From NCBI RefSeq assembly GCF_025318105.1, contig NZ_JAOANI010000032.1, positions 1-64,000 on the forward strand: a stretch of DNA of 64,000 bases, written 5' to 3'. The position numbers and the translations under genes are program-made. The notes beneath the pieces were generated by a model. It made no database searches. It saw nothing but the letters and a program-made list of their open reading frames with translations, and was not told where the DNA came from. The stretch is from Venatoribacter pacificus (GTDB lineage: Bacteria; Pseudomonadota; Gammaproteobacteria; Pseudomonadales; Oceanobacteraceae). Positions 52,720 through 61,769 of this stretch are shown one piece after another; position 1 is the stretch's first letter, and each line of letters opens with the position of its first letter.

Positions 52720-54663
52720 TTAAACCCGGAAGCGGCTGACCAGCGCTGACAGATCATGCGACAGATTGCCAAGCGAATCAGAGTTTTCTTTCAGCTGTCG
52801 CGAGCTGTCGTTGGCATTGGTGGCTTCGGTATTAATGCGGATAATATTCTGGTTAATTTCTTCCGCCACCAGATGCTGTTCTTCAGCGGCCGCCGCAATC
52901 TGGGTGGCCATATCACGGATTCGGGAGACGGATTCTTCGATGGACTCAAATACCGCACGGGTCTGCTCGGTAGTCTCTGCGGTTTCCCGTGAGTGATCCA
53001 GGCTGCTGGCCAGCTTGCCCGACACCTCACTGGTGCGGTTAATCAGCGATGTAATCATCTGATCAATTTCCTCGGTTGATTCCGCAGTACGCCCGGCAAG
53101 AGTCCGTACTTCATCGGCCACTACCGCAAAGCCGCGCCCCTGTTCGCCTGCTCGTGCCGCCTCAATGGCAGCATTCAGTGCCAGTAAATTGGTCTGTTCG
53201 GCGATACCGCGAATGGTATCGAGAATGGTGGTGATATTGCGCGACTCTTCTGCCAGGGTCGACATTGCCTGGTTGGAATCTTCAATGACCTTTTCAAGAG
53301 CCGTGACTGCGTTCGTCGTTTTCTGAATAAATTGCCGCCCGTCTTCAACATGATGCTGGCTTTGGTCGGCGGCAATTGCCGTTTCACTGCAGTTTTTTGC
53401 CACTTCGTTGGACGTCGCCACCATTTCATTAAAAGCTGTCGATACCTGTTCTATCGAGTTGGATTGCTGATCAGAAATACCCGCCAGCTGATCGGAAATA
53501 GCCTGTGCAGCCAGAGCCTGATTTTTTACATCTGCGGCGCCTTCATTAATATCGGATACCAGTGAATGAATCATGGTGATAAAACGGTTAAAGGCATTAG
53601 CCATCTGTCCGGACTCATCTGAGCTGAGCACTCTCAGTCTGCGCGTCAGATCCCCTTCGCCACTGGCAACTTCTTCCAGACCCCGGGTAACTGCACCAAT
53701 CGGTTTGGCAATCAGGTTGCTGATCCAGTAAGCCAGTACGGCAAAAATACCCAGCAACACAAGACTGATCAGTAAAATGGTATTGCGCACTTTAGTGGCA
53801 ACAGCAAACACTTCGTCAGCCGGAATAACGCCGATAAATTTCCAGCCCAACGCCGGTGAGGTGTAAGCCGTTGCAAACCAGCGCTGCCCATTAAGCTCAG
53901 TTTCAAATAATCCTTCACGGGCAAAAAACTGCTGATAGGCTTCGCCCAGCTCTTTTATATTTTTAAAGTTATTTGTTTTATTGCCACTATCGGCCAGCAC
54001 CGTACCGGTTTCTTCCACCAGAATCAGATAGCCGTCTTTGCCGAACTGTACCTGTTTCACCATATCGGTCAGCTTACTCAGGGTGACATCCACCCCGACC
54101 ACACCTTGCAGGCCGCTGTCGGTGGTAAAGGTATGCAAGTAATCAAGCAGCGGTGCTCCGGTGTTTACGTCTTCATAGGCGGCTGCCCGTACCGGCTTGC
54201 CAGGATCAGCCTGAGCAGCGATATACCAGGGACGCTGACGCGGGTCATACTTGCCCAGATCACTGCCCGGCCACTGAATATAACCACCACTGCTGAGCCC
54301 CAGAAAAACATAAGCCAGATCCGGCCGCGCTTTACCGAAATCGTCCATCAGTGCATAGGCATCAGCCTCAACACTGCCACTGCGCTGAGCAAAGGTCGGT
54401 TTTGCTGCACCACGATAATCCGATACCGACTCGTCCAGAGCTTTCAGCGCCTGGGTCGAAGCCAGAAAAGCGGCATCTTCCGCCAGACCATTAAGGTAAA
54501 GGCTGAAGGCGGTATCAATATGACGGATTTCAGCACTGCTGCGGGTTTCAAAGCTGTTCAGAGCGCTGCTGCGCAGTTCCAGAACAACCAGAATGGTAAT
54601 GATCAGCAAAGGGATGATGACAGCTGACAACAGGGCAAGGGTCAGGCGGGTACGGATAAGCAT
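52720..54663 (-). CDS. Methyl-accepting chemotaxis protein, dCache sensor
   Basis: A 647-residue chemoreceptor. TM1 at about 10-30 and TM2 at about 290-315 flank a periplasmic dCache domain. It contains YDPRQRPWY and, later, GVVGVDVTL. The Tyr, Arg, Trp, Tyr and Asp spacing matches the published amino-acid-binding dCache motif of PctA-like receptors, so amino acid sensing is inferred. A HAMP domain (PIGAVTRGLEEVASGEGDL) and the signalling hairpin GIAEQTNLLALNAAIEAARAG follow. No CheR-binding pentapeptide is present at the C-terminus. The ATG follows GGAGTTATTGC. Confidence 0.92.
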   Translation of the reverse strand: MLIRTRLTLALLSAVIIPLLIITILVVLELRSSALNSFETRSSAEIRHIDTAFSLYLNGLAEDAAFLASTQALKALDESVSDYRGAAKPTFAQRSGSVEADAYALMDDFGKARPDLAYVFLGLSSGGYIQWPGSDLGKYDPRQRPWYIAAQADPGKPVRAAAYEDVNTGAPLLDYLHTFTTDSGLQGVVGVDVTLSKLTDMVKQVQFGKDGYLILVEETGTVLADSGNKTNNFKNIKELGEAYQQFFAREGLFETELNGQRWFATAYTSPALGWKFIGVIPADEVFAVATKVRNTILLISLVLLGIFAVLAYWISNLIAKPIGAVTRGLEEVASGEGDLTRRLRVLSSDESGQMANAFNRFITMIHSLVSDINEGAADVKNQALAAQAISDQLAGISDQQSNSIEQVSTAFNEMVATSNEVAKNCSETAIAADQSQHHVEDGRQFIQKTTNAVTALEKVIEDSNQAMSTLAEESRNITTILDTIRGIAEQTNLLALNAAIEAARAGEQGRGFAVVADEVRTLAGRTAESTEEIDQMITSLINRTSEVSGKLASSLDHSRETAETTEQTRAVFESIEESVSRIRDMATQIAAAAEEQHLVAEEINQNIIRINTEATNANDSSRQLKENSDSLGNLSHDLSALVSRFRV

Positions 54664-54860
54664 GCAATAACTCCGGCATATATAAACGGCTGTCTTATTC
54701 GCAGTTTAGCCCGGTTTTTGATCGACACTTTTATTAATAACAAGCGTTACAGCGCCCGCCCTGCGGCCACTGTATGCGTGATTCAGTACGATAGCACCGG
54801 GATGTGGACGGATCAGCAAGTTGGGCTAGGCTATTACTAAACAATCGTTGAGGTAAAGTA

Positions 54861-56042
54861 ATGGGGGAAAAGCCGACTGTTGATATGGACTTAGGATCGC
54901 CGCACATGCATCGCTTTCTTGCCGTTTTTAAAGACCCTGAGAAAGAGAACCTCTTCCGTCAGGAGGAACTGCCGAAACAACGTCGCCTGGTCTTTGGACT
55001 TTGTGCTTTTATTACCATATCCATCCCTATGTTTATGCTGTCTGATTTCATGGTTGTGAAACCTGCACCATGGGATACGTTTCTGCTGATACAGCGACTG
55101 CTTCATATCGGTGTCTGTATTATTTTCTTATTGGTTATTCCCCATGTGCAGCGCCCTTCCACTTACGATGCCTTGCTGTTCTGTACTTTATTTGTGGTGT
55201 TTGTTCTGTTGGAGCTGGGTTCGTTTACCTTTCTGGGTGACTACGCACTGTACGCCTTGTTTGACATCATCATCATGCTCAGTCTGTACGCTGCCGGCAT
55301 ACTGACGGTAAAGCTCTCAACAATCATCTGTCTCTACCACTCGTCCATGGCGATACTCATTGTACTCACCCTGAAAGAACTGAATGTTCATGACCAGATA
55401 ATGATGATTTTTGGTTATACGTTCACTAATGGCGCAGGCATACTGTTATCGATCACCCACCATAAAAATGTAAGACAGCAATATTTACTCCAGCACTCTC
55501 TGCGTGAAAAAACACTTCAGCTGAAAAACCTGGCCTATCGTGATTCATTAACCAATGCCCTGAACCGGAGATCCTTTCAGGATCATTTCAGGGATATTGA
55601 AAAGATGGCATCGCGGTTGGAACAGAGCGATAAAAGCTTATTTATTATCGCCGCCGACATTGATCACTTTAAAAAGATTAACGATAACTTTGGTCATGAT
55701 ATTGGTGACAAGGTATTGCTGGCATTTGTGAAGCTGATTGAGGCCAATATCCGCCCTGTCGATAAGGTGTACCGGTTTGGCGGTGAGGAATTTATGATTT
55801 TACTGCAGGAATGCAGTAGGGATACGGCCATTAATAGAATTGAAAAAATAATGCAGCTGCTTAACTCCGGCAGTCTAGGGGTTGAGGAACTGGAGCAACC
55901 AGTGACATGCAGTTTTGGAATTACGCCGGTTCTGGCCAGCGACACCATTGACTCTGTTTGCATCCGTGCCGATGAAGCCCTTTATAACGCAAAAAACAAC
56001 GGCCGCAATCAGTATGTTTTTGCCCCAGCCCCCGATAAATAA
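54861..56042 (+). CDS. Membrane diguanylate cyclase
   Basis: A 393-residue cyclase. About six TM helices occupy residues 45-205 (LVFGLCAFITISIPMFMLS, LLHIGVCIIFLLVIP, LLFCTLFVVFVLLELGSF). A short coiled linker leads to a GGDEF domain with IIAADIDHFKKINDNFGHDIGD, an intact GGEEF and an RxxD inhibition site (RPVD) five residues before it. The ATG follows GAGGTAAAGTA. It stands alone between the chemoreceptor and epd genes. Confidence 0.92.
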   Translation: MGEKPTVDMDLGSPHMHRFLAVFKDPEKENLFRQEELPKQRRLVFGLCAFITISIPMFMLSDFMVVKPAPWDTFLLIQRLLHIGVCIIFLLVIPHVQRPSTYDALLFCTLFVVFVLLELGSFTFLGDYALYALFDIIIMLSLYAAGILTVKLSTIICLYHSSMAILIVLTLKELNVHDQIMMIFGYTFTNGAGILLSITHHKNVRQQYLLQHSLREKTLQLKNLAYRDSLTNALNRRSFQDHFRDIEKMASRLEQSDKSLFIIAADIDHFKKINDNFGHDIGDKVLLAFVKLIEANIRPVDKVYRFGGEEFMILLQECSRDTAINRIEKIMQLLNSGSLGVEELEQPVTCSFGITPVLASDTIDSVCIRADEALYNAKNNGRNQYVFAPAPDK

Positions 56043-56128
56043 AACCAGCAACACAATAATTTATCAGAGGCAGCACAGGGAGCAGCCCATCTAGCCCTGA
56101 AAGAATATCCAGGGCATAAGCAAAAACA

Positions 56129-57151
56129 TTAGCGACGATTCTCTGCACTCATGGCGCAGGCAGTATCCAGCATACGGTTGGCAAAACCCCATTCGTTATC
56201 AAACCACACCAGCAACTTCAGCAGCTGACCGCCACTGACACGGGTCTGGGTGGCATCGACAACCCCTGAACGCGGATCATGATTAAAATCGATAGAAGCA
56301 TGCGCATCATCGGTGATACCGATAATCTCCTTTAATGCACCGGTGCTGGCTTCTGCCAGCAGTGAATTAACCACATCCGTGGTGGTTGGCTGCTGTAATT
56401 GCAGACTGATATCCAGCGCCGACACGTTAATGGTTGGCACACGCACATGCAGGCTTTCGATTTTACCGGCGAGTTTCGGCATTAACCGCGCAATGCCCAG
56501 CGGCAATCCGGTATCGACCGGAATAATACTTTGCCCTGCAGCGCGGGTGCGGCGTAAATCGGAATGGTAGGCGTCAATCACCGGCTGATCGTTCATCGCC
56601 GAGTGAATGGTGGTGGTTACCCCGGCTTCGATGCCGAAGGCGTCATCCAGCAAAGTCAGAATCGGCAGCAGACAATTGGTCGAGCAGGAACCATTGGAAA
56701 CGATGTGCTGATCGTCACTCAGCGTGTGCTGATTAAGACCAAAAATAATGGTGTTATCCACCGCACTGTCGGCAGGGTTAGAAATCAGCACTTTATGCGC
56801 GCCACCGGCCAGATGCTGCTCACACTCTTCGCGGGTTTTTATCTGGCCGCTGCATTCCAGCACCAGATCAATATTCAGCGCAGCCCAGTCGAGGGCGGCG
56901 GCATCCGCTTCGTGGCGGATACAGATACGGTCGCCATTCACACTCAGATGACGTTCATCCACCACCTCAACCTGGCCCGGAAAACGTCCGTGGGTGCTGT
57001 CGTAGCGCAGCATGTAGCTGATGGTTTCAATATCGGCCAGCTCGTTAATGGCGACAACCTGCAACTGATCGCGATAGCCATTTTCGTACAGAGCACGCAG
57101 TACACAACGGCCGATACGGCCGAAACCATTGATAGCAATACGGGTGGTCAT
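56129..57151 (-). CDS. epd: Erythrose-4-phosphate dehydrogenase
   Basis: A 340-residue GAPDH-family enzyme. Epd oxidises D-erythrose-4-phosphate to 4-phosphoerythronate, the entry to the DXP-dependent pyridoxal phosphate pathway. NAD motif INGFGRIGR, catalytic Cys in NGSCSTNC, and the IHSAMNDQPVIDAYHSDLRRTRAAGQSIIPVDT segment point to Epd rather than glycolytic GAPDH. WFDNEWGFANRMLDT closes the enzyme. It is not followed by pgk and fba as in many relatives, and tkt is at 12.9 kb. The ATG has GGAGG 11 bases upstream. Confidence 0.9.
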   Translation of the reverse strand: MTTRIAINGFGRIGRCVLRALYENGYRDQLQVVAINELADIETISYMLRYDSTHGRFPGQVEVVDERHLSVNGDRICIRHEADAAALDWAALNIDLVLECSGQIKTREECEQHLAGGAHKVLISNPADSAVDNTIIFGLNQHTLSDDQHIVSNGSCSTNCLLPILTLLDDAFGIEAGVTTTIHSAMNDQPVIDAYHSDLRRTRAAGQSIIPVDTGLPLGIARLMPKLAGKIESLHVRVPTINVSALDISLQLQQPTTTDVVNSLLAEASTGALKEIIGITDDAHASIDFNHDPRSGVVDATQTRVSGGQLLKLLVWFDNEWGFANRMLDTACAMSAENRR

Positions 57152-57234
57152 AAAATACCCGGCCTCCGGGCCAGAAAAATCAGGTCGTTATTCTCGCGGA
57201 TTTAACCGGTGCTGGCAAAGCCGCACCGTTTTTG

Positions 57235-58545
57235 TCACAGGCATTTGCGCAGATCAGCAATCAGCTTCTGTTGCTGTTCGCCGTCCAGCTCACTGATGGT
57301 TATGCGCAATGCACTCTGTGGCTGACGCACACTGAACACCGCCGCATCACGCACCAGCCAGCCGTAGCGGGCAAGACGATGGCTGATTTGTTCTGCATCC
57401 AGCCCCGGCAATGGCAGCCAGAAATTAAGACCATCCGCCGGTGCACTGAGCACTGGCAGTCCCGGTAATTCTGCCGCATTCAGCGCCGCCGCCAGTGCGC
57501 TGTGCTGCGCCCGGTAATAATCCGCCGCCTGTGTCAGCTGTTGCTGTACCTCATCGCTGGCCAGCAGCAGGCTGATCAGATCCTGCAGCAGATGGCTGAC
57601 CCAGTTGCTGCCCGGTGTGAGGCGCAGCAACAGACGCTCACGGGTCTGGGCATCGCTGTGAATAAAGGCACAGCGCAGGTCTGGGCCATAACCTTTCGAT
57701 ACCGAACGCACCAGCGCGTGATGACGATGGCCTGCGGGCATGATGCTGTAATACGCCGAGCCGGCAACGGTGGCGAAATGGTCATCCTCGATCAGCAATA
57801 CATCCGGGTATTGCGCCAACAAGCTGCGGATTTCTGTCGCCCGGGTCTGGCTCAGACTGCAACCGGTCGGGTTATGACCACGGGGTGTACAGATCAGGGC
57901 CTGCACACCGGTCGCCAGCGCCGCCGCCAAAGCCTCTGTCTGCAGACCTTCAGCATCAACACTGACGGCAACGGCTTCCAGCCCGGCCTGATTCAGGGTG
58001 TTGATGGTGCCCAGAAAACAGGGATCTTCGACGATGACTTTGTCACCGGGCTTCAGATGGGCCAGTAACAGACGCTCAACCGCGTCCACCGCACCATGGC
58101 TGAGCACCAGCGCATCCGCTTCCGCCTGATCGGAAAACAGCCGGCTCTGTGCCAGCGCAGCAAGCTCCGGATTCAGCAGCGGCTCGCCATATAAGCGCGG
58201 AGTACGGGCAGGCAGCTGCGCTAAATAACGGCTGATATCCGGCAGCCAGTGCAGCGCCGGATTACCACTGGCCAGATCAGTCAGCGGCGAATCCGGCATC
58301 GCGCCTTCCTGAAAACCACCTTCCGCCTGGGTTCGGATCATCGTGCCACGCCGCCCCTGGCTGACCGCCAGACCAGCGCTGACCAGCCGCTGATAGGCCG
58401 CCGCGACGGTATTGCGGTTTACCCCAAGTTGTTCTGCCAGCTCGCGGATAGGCGGCAATAACGCGCCTTCTTCCAGCTGTCCGCTCTGCACCAGCTGTCG
58501 GATGCTGGCGACGATCTCTGCAATGCTCTTGCCGGTAATATTCAT
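57235..58545 (-). CDS. MocR-type regulator (GntR HTH plus aminotransferase domain), PtsJ-like
   Basis: A 436-residue chimeric regulator. An N-terminal GntR winged HTH (EEGALLPPIRELAEQLGVNRNTVAAAYQRLVSAGLAVSQGRRGT, residues about 20-65) is joined to a fold-type I aminotransferase domain with a PLP site (LVRSVSKGYGPDLRCAFI with the Schiff-base Lys, and TPRGHNPTG). Such proteins sense PLP-linked ligands; PtsJ is the closest known type. Direct repeats of TAGGACAAAA lie immediately upstream (58549-58580). The ATG at 58545 has no clear ribosome site, so the start may be wrong or the message near-leaderless. Divergent from the 58652-61598 operon. Confidence 0.86.
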   Translation of the reverse strand: MNITGKSIAEIVASIRQLVQSGQLEEGALLPPIRELAEQLGVNRNTVAAAYQRLVSAGLAVSQGRRGTMIRTQAEGGFQEGAMPDSPLTDLASGNPALHWLPDISRYLAQLPARTPRLYGEPLLNPELAALAQSRLFSDQAEADALVLSHGAVDAVERLLLAHLKPGDKVIVEDPCFLGTINTLNQAGLEAVAVSVDAEGLQTEALAAALATGVQALICTPRGHNPTGCSLSQTRATEIRSLLAQYPDVLLIEDDHFATVAGSAYYSIMPAGHRHHALVRSVSKGYGPDLRCAFIHSDAQTRERLLLRLTPGSNWVSHLLQDLISLLLASDEVQQQLTQAADYYRAQHSALAAALNAAELPGLPVLSAPADGLNFWLPLPGLDAEQISHRLARYGWLVRDAAVFSVRQPQSALRITISELDGEQQQKLIADLRKCL

Positions 58546-58548
58546 AAA

Positions 58549-58580
58549 TAGGACAAAATTATTTTTGACATAGGACAAAA
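58549..58580. promoter_or_regulatory. Direct-repeat operator of the MocR-type regulator
   Basis: Two copies of TAGGACAAAA at 58549-58558 and 58571-58580 in the same orientation, 22 bp apart start to start. MocR proteins such as GabR and PdxR bind direct repeats. The pair sits between the regulator and the divergent operon. Confidence 0.65.
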
Positions 58581-58651
58581 ACCAAAAGCATACTGGTTAC
58601 CCGGTCAGTTATCCACCGCCGGCAAGAATATCAGACAGCAGGAGCAAAGGC

Positions 58652-59434
58652 TTGAACCATACCGCGACCACCAGCCAGGGCTTCCGCCCGGTTTTCAGCA
58701 GTGACGATCTGCAGCGCAATCTGGCGGCCGTAAACGCCCGTATCCGGCAGGCCTGTGAACACAGCGGACGCCAGCCCGACAGCGTCCGTCTGCTGCCGGT
58801 CAGCAAGACCGTGGATCTGGCACGTATCCGTATGGCCCACGCCGCTGGCTGCACCCTGCTGGGCGAAAACAAGGTGCAGGAAGCCTGGAGCAAAGCGCAG
58901 AGCACCACCGACCTGACGGATCTGCGCTGGTCAGTCATCGGTCATCTGCAGACCAATAAGGCCCGTATTGTTGCCCGCTTTGCCAGCGAGTTTCAGGCCC
59001 TCGACAGCCTGCGTCTGGCCGCCGAACTGGATAAGCGCCTGAGCCGTGAAGAACGCTGTCTGGATGTTCTGGTGCAGGTTAATACCTCCGGCGAAGCCAG
59101 CAAATACGGCCTCGAACCGGCACAGTTGGAAGCCTTTATGCGCCAGCTCACAGCCTTTCCTACCCTGCGGGTAAAAGGCCTGATGACGCTGGCCGCGCTG
59201 ACCACCGATCAGCAACGTATCCGCCGCTGCTTTGTTTTGCTGCGCCAACAGCTGCAGCAGATGCAGCAACAGCTGAGCTATGGCGATCAGCTGTATGAAT
59301 TATCCATGGGAATGTCGTCCGATTTTGAACTGGCGATCCACGAAGGCGCGACCACCGTCCGGGTTGGTCAGGCCATCTTTGGTCCGCGGGCGCTTCCCGA
59401 CAGCTACTACTGGCCTGAACAAACAGGAGCCTGA
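58652..59434 (+). CDS. YggS-family pyridoxal phosphate homeostasis protein
   Basis: A 260-residue PLP-binding alanine-racemase-fold protein without known catalysis. The PLP lysine is in LLPVSKTVDLARI (about residue 51), with IGHLQTNKARIVARF, VLVQVNTSGEASKYGL and the phosphate-binding SMGMSSDFELAIHEGATTVRVGQAIFG. The family maintains PLP pools. Many genomes carry yggS next to pilT/proC, so this may be a second copy dedicated to the local cluster. It starts at TTG with GGAGCAAAGGC upstream and is divergent from the MocR regulator. Confidence 0.88.
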   Translation: MNHTATTSQGFRPVFSSDDLQRNLAAVNARIRQACEHSGRQPDSVRLLPVSKTVDLARIRMAHAAGCTLLGENKVQEAWSKAQSTTDLTDLRWSVIGHLQTNKARIVARFASEFQALDSLRLAAELDKRLSREERCLDVLVQVNTSGEASKYGLEPAQLEAFMRQLTAFPTLRVKGLMTLAALTTDQQRIRRCFVLLRQQLQQMQQQLSYGDQLYELSMGMSSDFELAIHEGATTVRVGQAIFGPRALPDSYYWPEQTGA

Positions 59435-59435
59435 C

Positions 59436-60173
59436 ATGATGAAACGAGCCTGTGTTATCCGCCACCTGGCCTTTGAAGGGCTGGGTATTCTGGAAAGCGT
59501 GCTGATTGAGCGCGGCTATCTGATTGACTACTACGATGCCGGCGTTGATTTTCTTGATGACGATGCCCTGCTGCAGGCGCATCTGCTGGTCGTACTCGGC
59601 GGGCCAATCAGCGCCAATGACGGTCAGGATTACCCCTTTCTGGCGCGTGAGACAGAGTTGCTGCAGCAACGTCTGACCCTGCAACGGCCAACGCTGGGCA
59701 TCTGTCTTGGCGCCCAGCTGATGGTCAAAGCGCTGGGCGGCACGGTACAGCCGATGGGGCACAAAGAAATCGGTTATGGCGATATTCAGCTCAGTGCTGA
59801 GGGACTGGAGTCGGCACTGGCTGTGCTTAAGGAGTGCCCGGTGCTGCACTGGCACGGTGAGCAATATTCGCTGCCTGCCGAAGCCCGGTTACTGGCCTCT
59901 TCGGCGCTGTGCCCGCAGCAGGCATTTGCCCTCGGCGACTATGGTCTGGCGCTGCAGTTTCATCTGGAAACCGATTACCGCCGCATTGAGCAGTGGCTGA
60001 TTGGCCATTGCTGTGAGCTGCAGCAGGCCGGCATTGCGCTGGCCGATATCCGCCAGCAGGCACGCCAGCACGGGCCGCGCCTGCAGATGCTGGGGGTACG
60101 TATTTTTCATACCTGGCTGGGCCAGGCCGAAGCCTTTGATCAACACAGACATTACACCCATGAGCCAGTTTAA
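59436..60173 (+). CDS. Class I glutamine amidotransferase-like protein
   Basis: A 245-residue GMP-synthase-type GATase (COG0518). The nucleophile elbow GICLGAQLM (Cys), the oxyanion strand VVLGGPISAND, LHWHGEQYSLP, and FHLETD (His and Glu of the triad) are in order. The acceptor substrate is unknown; stand-alone members hydrolyse gamma-glutamyl compounds or supply ammonia. Starts two bases after the YggS-like stop and overlaps the next small gene by 14 bases. Confidence 0.82.
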   Translation: MMKRACVIRHLAFEGLGILESVLIERGYLIDYYDAGVDFLDDDALLQAHLLVVLGGPISANDGQDYPFLARETELLQQRLTLQRPTLGICLGAQLMVKALGGTVQPMGHKEIGYGDIQLSAEGLESALAVLKECPVLHWHGEQYSLPAEARLLASSALCPQQAFALGDYGLALQFHLETDYRRIEQWLIGHCCELQQAGIALADIRQQARQHGPRLQMLGVRIFHTWLGQAEAFDQHRHYTHEPV

Positions 60174-60414
60174 GATCCTGCTCTGGCAGAACCAGAGCCT
60201 GCTGGGCCAGTTTGAATCGGCAGCCAATGCCGGGCATGAACTGATACAGCAGATCCGCAGCCGCTTTCCTCAGGAGGCCGGTTTCCGCACCGAAGTGATG
60301 GTCGCCAGCGACGAAAAACGCATTATTGAATCCTCGCGTCAGGGCATCCGCCTGATCAGCCGGGAAGTGATTTATCAACCTTACAATAAAGACGCAACGG
60401 ATCAGAAAGTATGA
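60160..60414 (+). CDS. Small conserved-looking protein, unknown
   Basis: An 84-residue acidic-basic mixed protein with no TM segment or signal peptide and no recognised motif. Its ATG overlaps the end of the amidotransferase gene by 14 bases and its stop overlaps the next start (ATGA), so translation is coupled on both sides; this supports a real gene. I do not recognise the family. It may be a partner of the amidotransferase or the aminotransferase. Confidence 0.6.
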   Translation: MSQFKILLWQNQSLLGQFESAANAGHELIQQIRSRFPQEAGFRTEVMVASDEKRIIESSRQGIRLISREVIYQPYNKDATDQKV

Positions 60415-61598
60415 GTTCAGCCTGTTTAATGCCGGTGTATGAGCGCCTGCCGGTTCATTTTGTGCGCGGCGAAGGCAGCTGCCTGTGGGACGATCAGGGC
60501 AATCAGTATCTCGACAGCCTGGCCGGTGTCGCGGTAACCAATCTGGGGCACTCGCACCCGGAAATTACCGCAGCCATCAGCGCTCAGGCCGCCACTCTGA
60601 TGCACAGCTCCAACCTGTACGGCGTAACCTGGCAGGAAACCCTCGCCGCCACACTGTGCAGCCTGACGGGAATGGAGAAAGCGTTTTTCTGTAATTCCGG
60701 TGCCGAAGCCAACGAAACCGCCATCAAGCTGGCGCGCCTGCATGCCCGCCAGCGGCAGATTACAGCACCGCAGATTGTGGTTATGGACGGTGCATTTCAT
60801 GGCCGCACCCTGGCCACCCTGACCGCCAGCGGAAATCCGGCCGCACAGCAGGGTTTTGAACCCTTAGTACCGGGCTTTCTGCGTCTGCCACTGAATGACA
60901 GCGCGGCCCTGAATGCGCTGGATGGCAACCCTCAGATCTGTGCTGTGCTGCTGGAAACCGTGCAGGGCGAAGGCGGCGTGCGACTGGCAGACAGTCATTA
61001 TTTACAGGCGCTGGCGCGCCTGTGCCGGGACAATAACTGGCTGCTGATGATCGACGAGGTGCAGACCGGCATGGGCCGCACAGGACGCCACTTCGGTTAT
61101 CAGCATGCCGATATTCAACCGGATGTGATCACCCTTGCCAAAGGTCTGGGCAATGGTCTGCCGATTGGTGCCTGCCTCGCACGCGGTGCGGCAGCAAACC
61201 TGTTTGCGCCGGGACAGCACGGTTCAACCTTTGGTGGCAATCCGCTGGCCTGCCGCGTCGGTCATACCGTGATAAGCATCATGCAGCGTGACCGGCTGGC
61301 CGAACGGGCGGCAGAGCTGGGCAGGCAACTGCTGGAAGGATTAACCCAGGCGCTGGCCGGTCATCCCCAGGTCGCTGCCATCCGCGGACGCGGACTGATG
61401 GTGGGTATTGAGCTGAAAGAAGCGATCCCGGACCTGACCAGACGTGCGCTTCTGGAAGAGCGCCTGCTGATTAATGTCACACGGCAGAAAGTTATCCGCC
61501 TGTTACCGGCACTGACGATCAGTCCGGAAGAAATCAGCATCCTGATCGCCGCACTGAGCCGGTTACTGCACAGCAACCAGCAATTGCGCAGCGCCTGA
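60411..61598 (+). CDS. argD: ArgD-type acetylornithine aminotransferase
   Basis: A 395-residue class III PLP aminotransferase of the acetylornithine/succinylornithine type. Motifs: LDSLAGVAVTNLGHSHPEI, FFCNSGAEANETAIKLAR, FHGRTLATLTASG, LLETVQGEGGV, MIDEVQTGMGRTG and the Schiff-base lysine in TLAKGLGNGLPIGACL, GSTFGGNPLACRVG. It transfers the delta-amino group of N-acetylornithine to 2-oxoglutarate. Being in a MocR-linked PLP cluster, it may be a dedicated paralogue acting on another omega-amine. Terminator-like stem follows. Confidence 0.85.
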   Translation: MSSACLMPVYERLPVHFVRGEGSCLWDDQGNQYLDSLAGVAVTNLGHSHPEITAAISAQAATLMHSSNLYGVTWQETLAATLCSLTGMEKAFFCNSGAEANETAIKLARLHARQRQITAPQIVVMDGAFHGRTLATLTASGNPAAQQGFEPLVPGFLRLPLNDSAALNALDGNPQICAVLLETVQGEGGVRLADSHYLQALARLCRDNNWLLMIDEVQTGMGRTGRHFGYQHADIQPDVITLAKGLGNGLPIGACLARGAAANLFAPGQHGSTFGGNPLACRVGHTVISIMQRDRLAERAAELGRQLLEGLTQALAGHPQVAAIRGRGLMVGIELKEAIPDLTRRALLEERLLINVTRQKVIRLLPALTISPEEISILIAALSRLLHSNQQLRSA

Positions 61599-61610
61599 GA
61601 GGTAAAACAT

Positions 61611-61640
61611 CCCCGGCCAGCCTGCCCTGGTCGGGGTTTA
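61611..61640 (+). terminator. Terminator-like stem after argD
   Basis: CCCCGGCCAG and CTGGTCGGGG pair with one wobble around a loop of five or six bases, then TTTAT. Imperfect GGGGTTTATCTG repeats follow (61634-61670). Confidence 0.6.
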
Positions 61641-61769
61641 TCTGGCTAGGGGTTATCTGATCAGGGTTTATATTGCTCCCTTCGTTCCACCATCGCCGCA
61701 CTCTTGGCGCAGTGTTATATTGCCGCCCGCCTCCCTGCCGACGCGCTCTCTCAAACCGAAGGAATCCGC

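Noticed and set aside
56129..57151. Glycolytic GAPDH (gapA)
   Set aside because: The HSAMNDQPVIDAYHSDLRRTRAA segment follows the Epd pattern instead of the GAPDH one.
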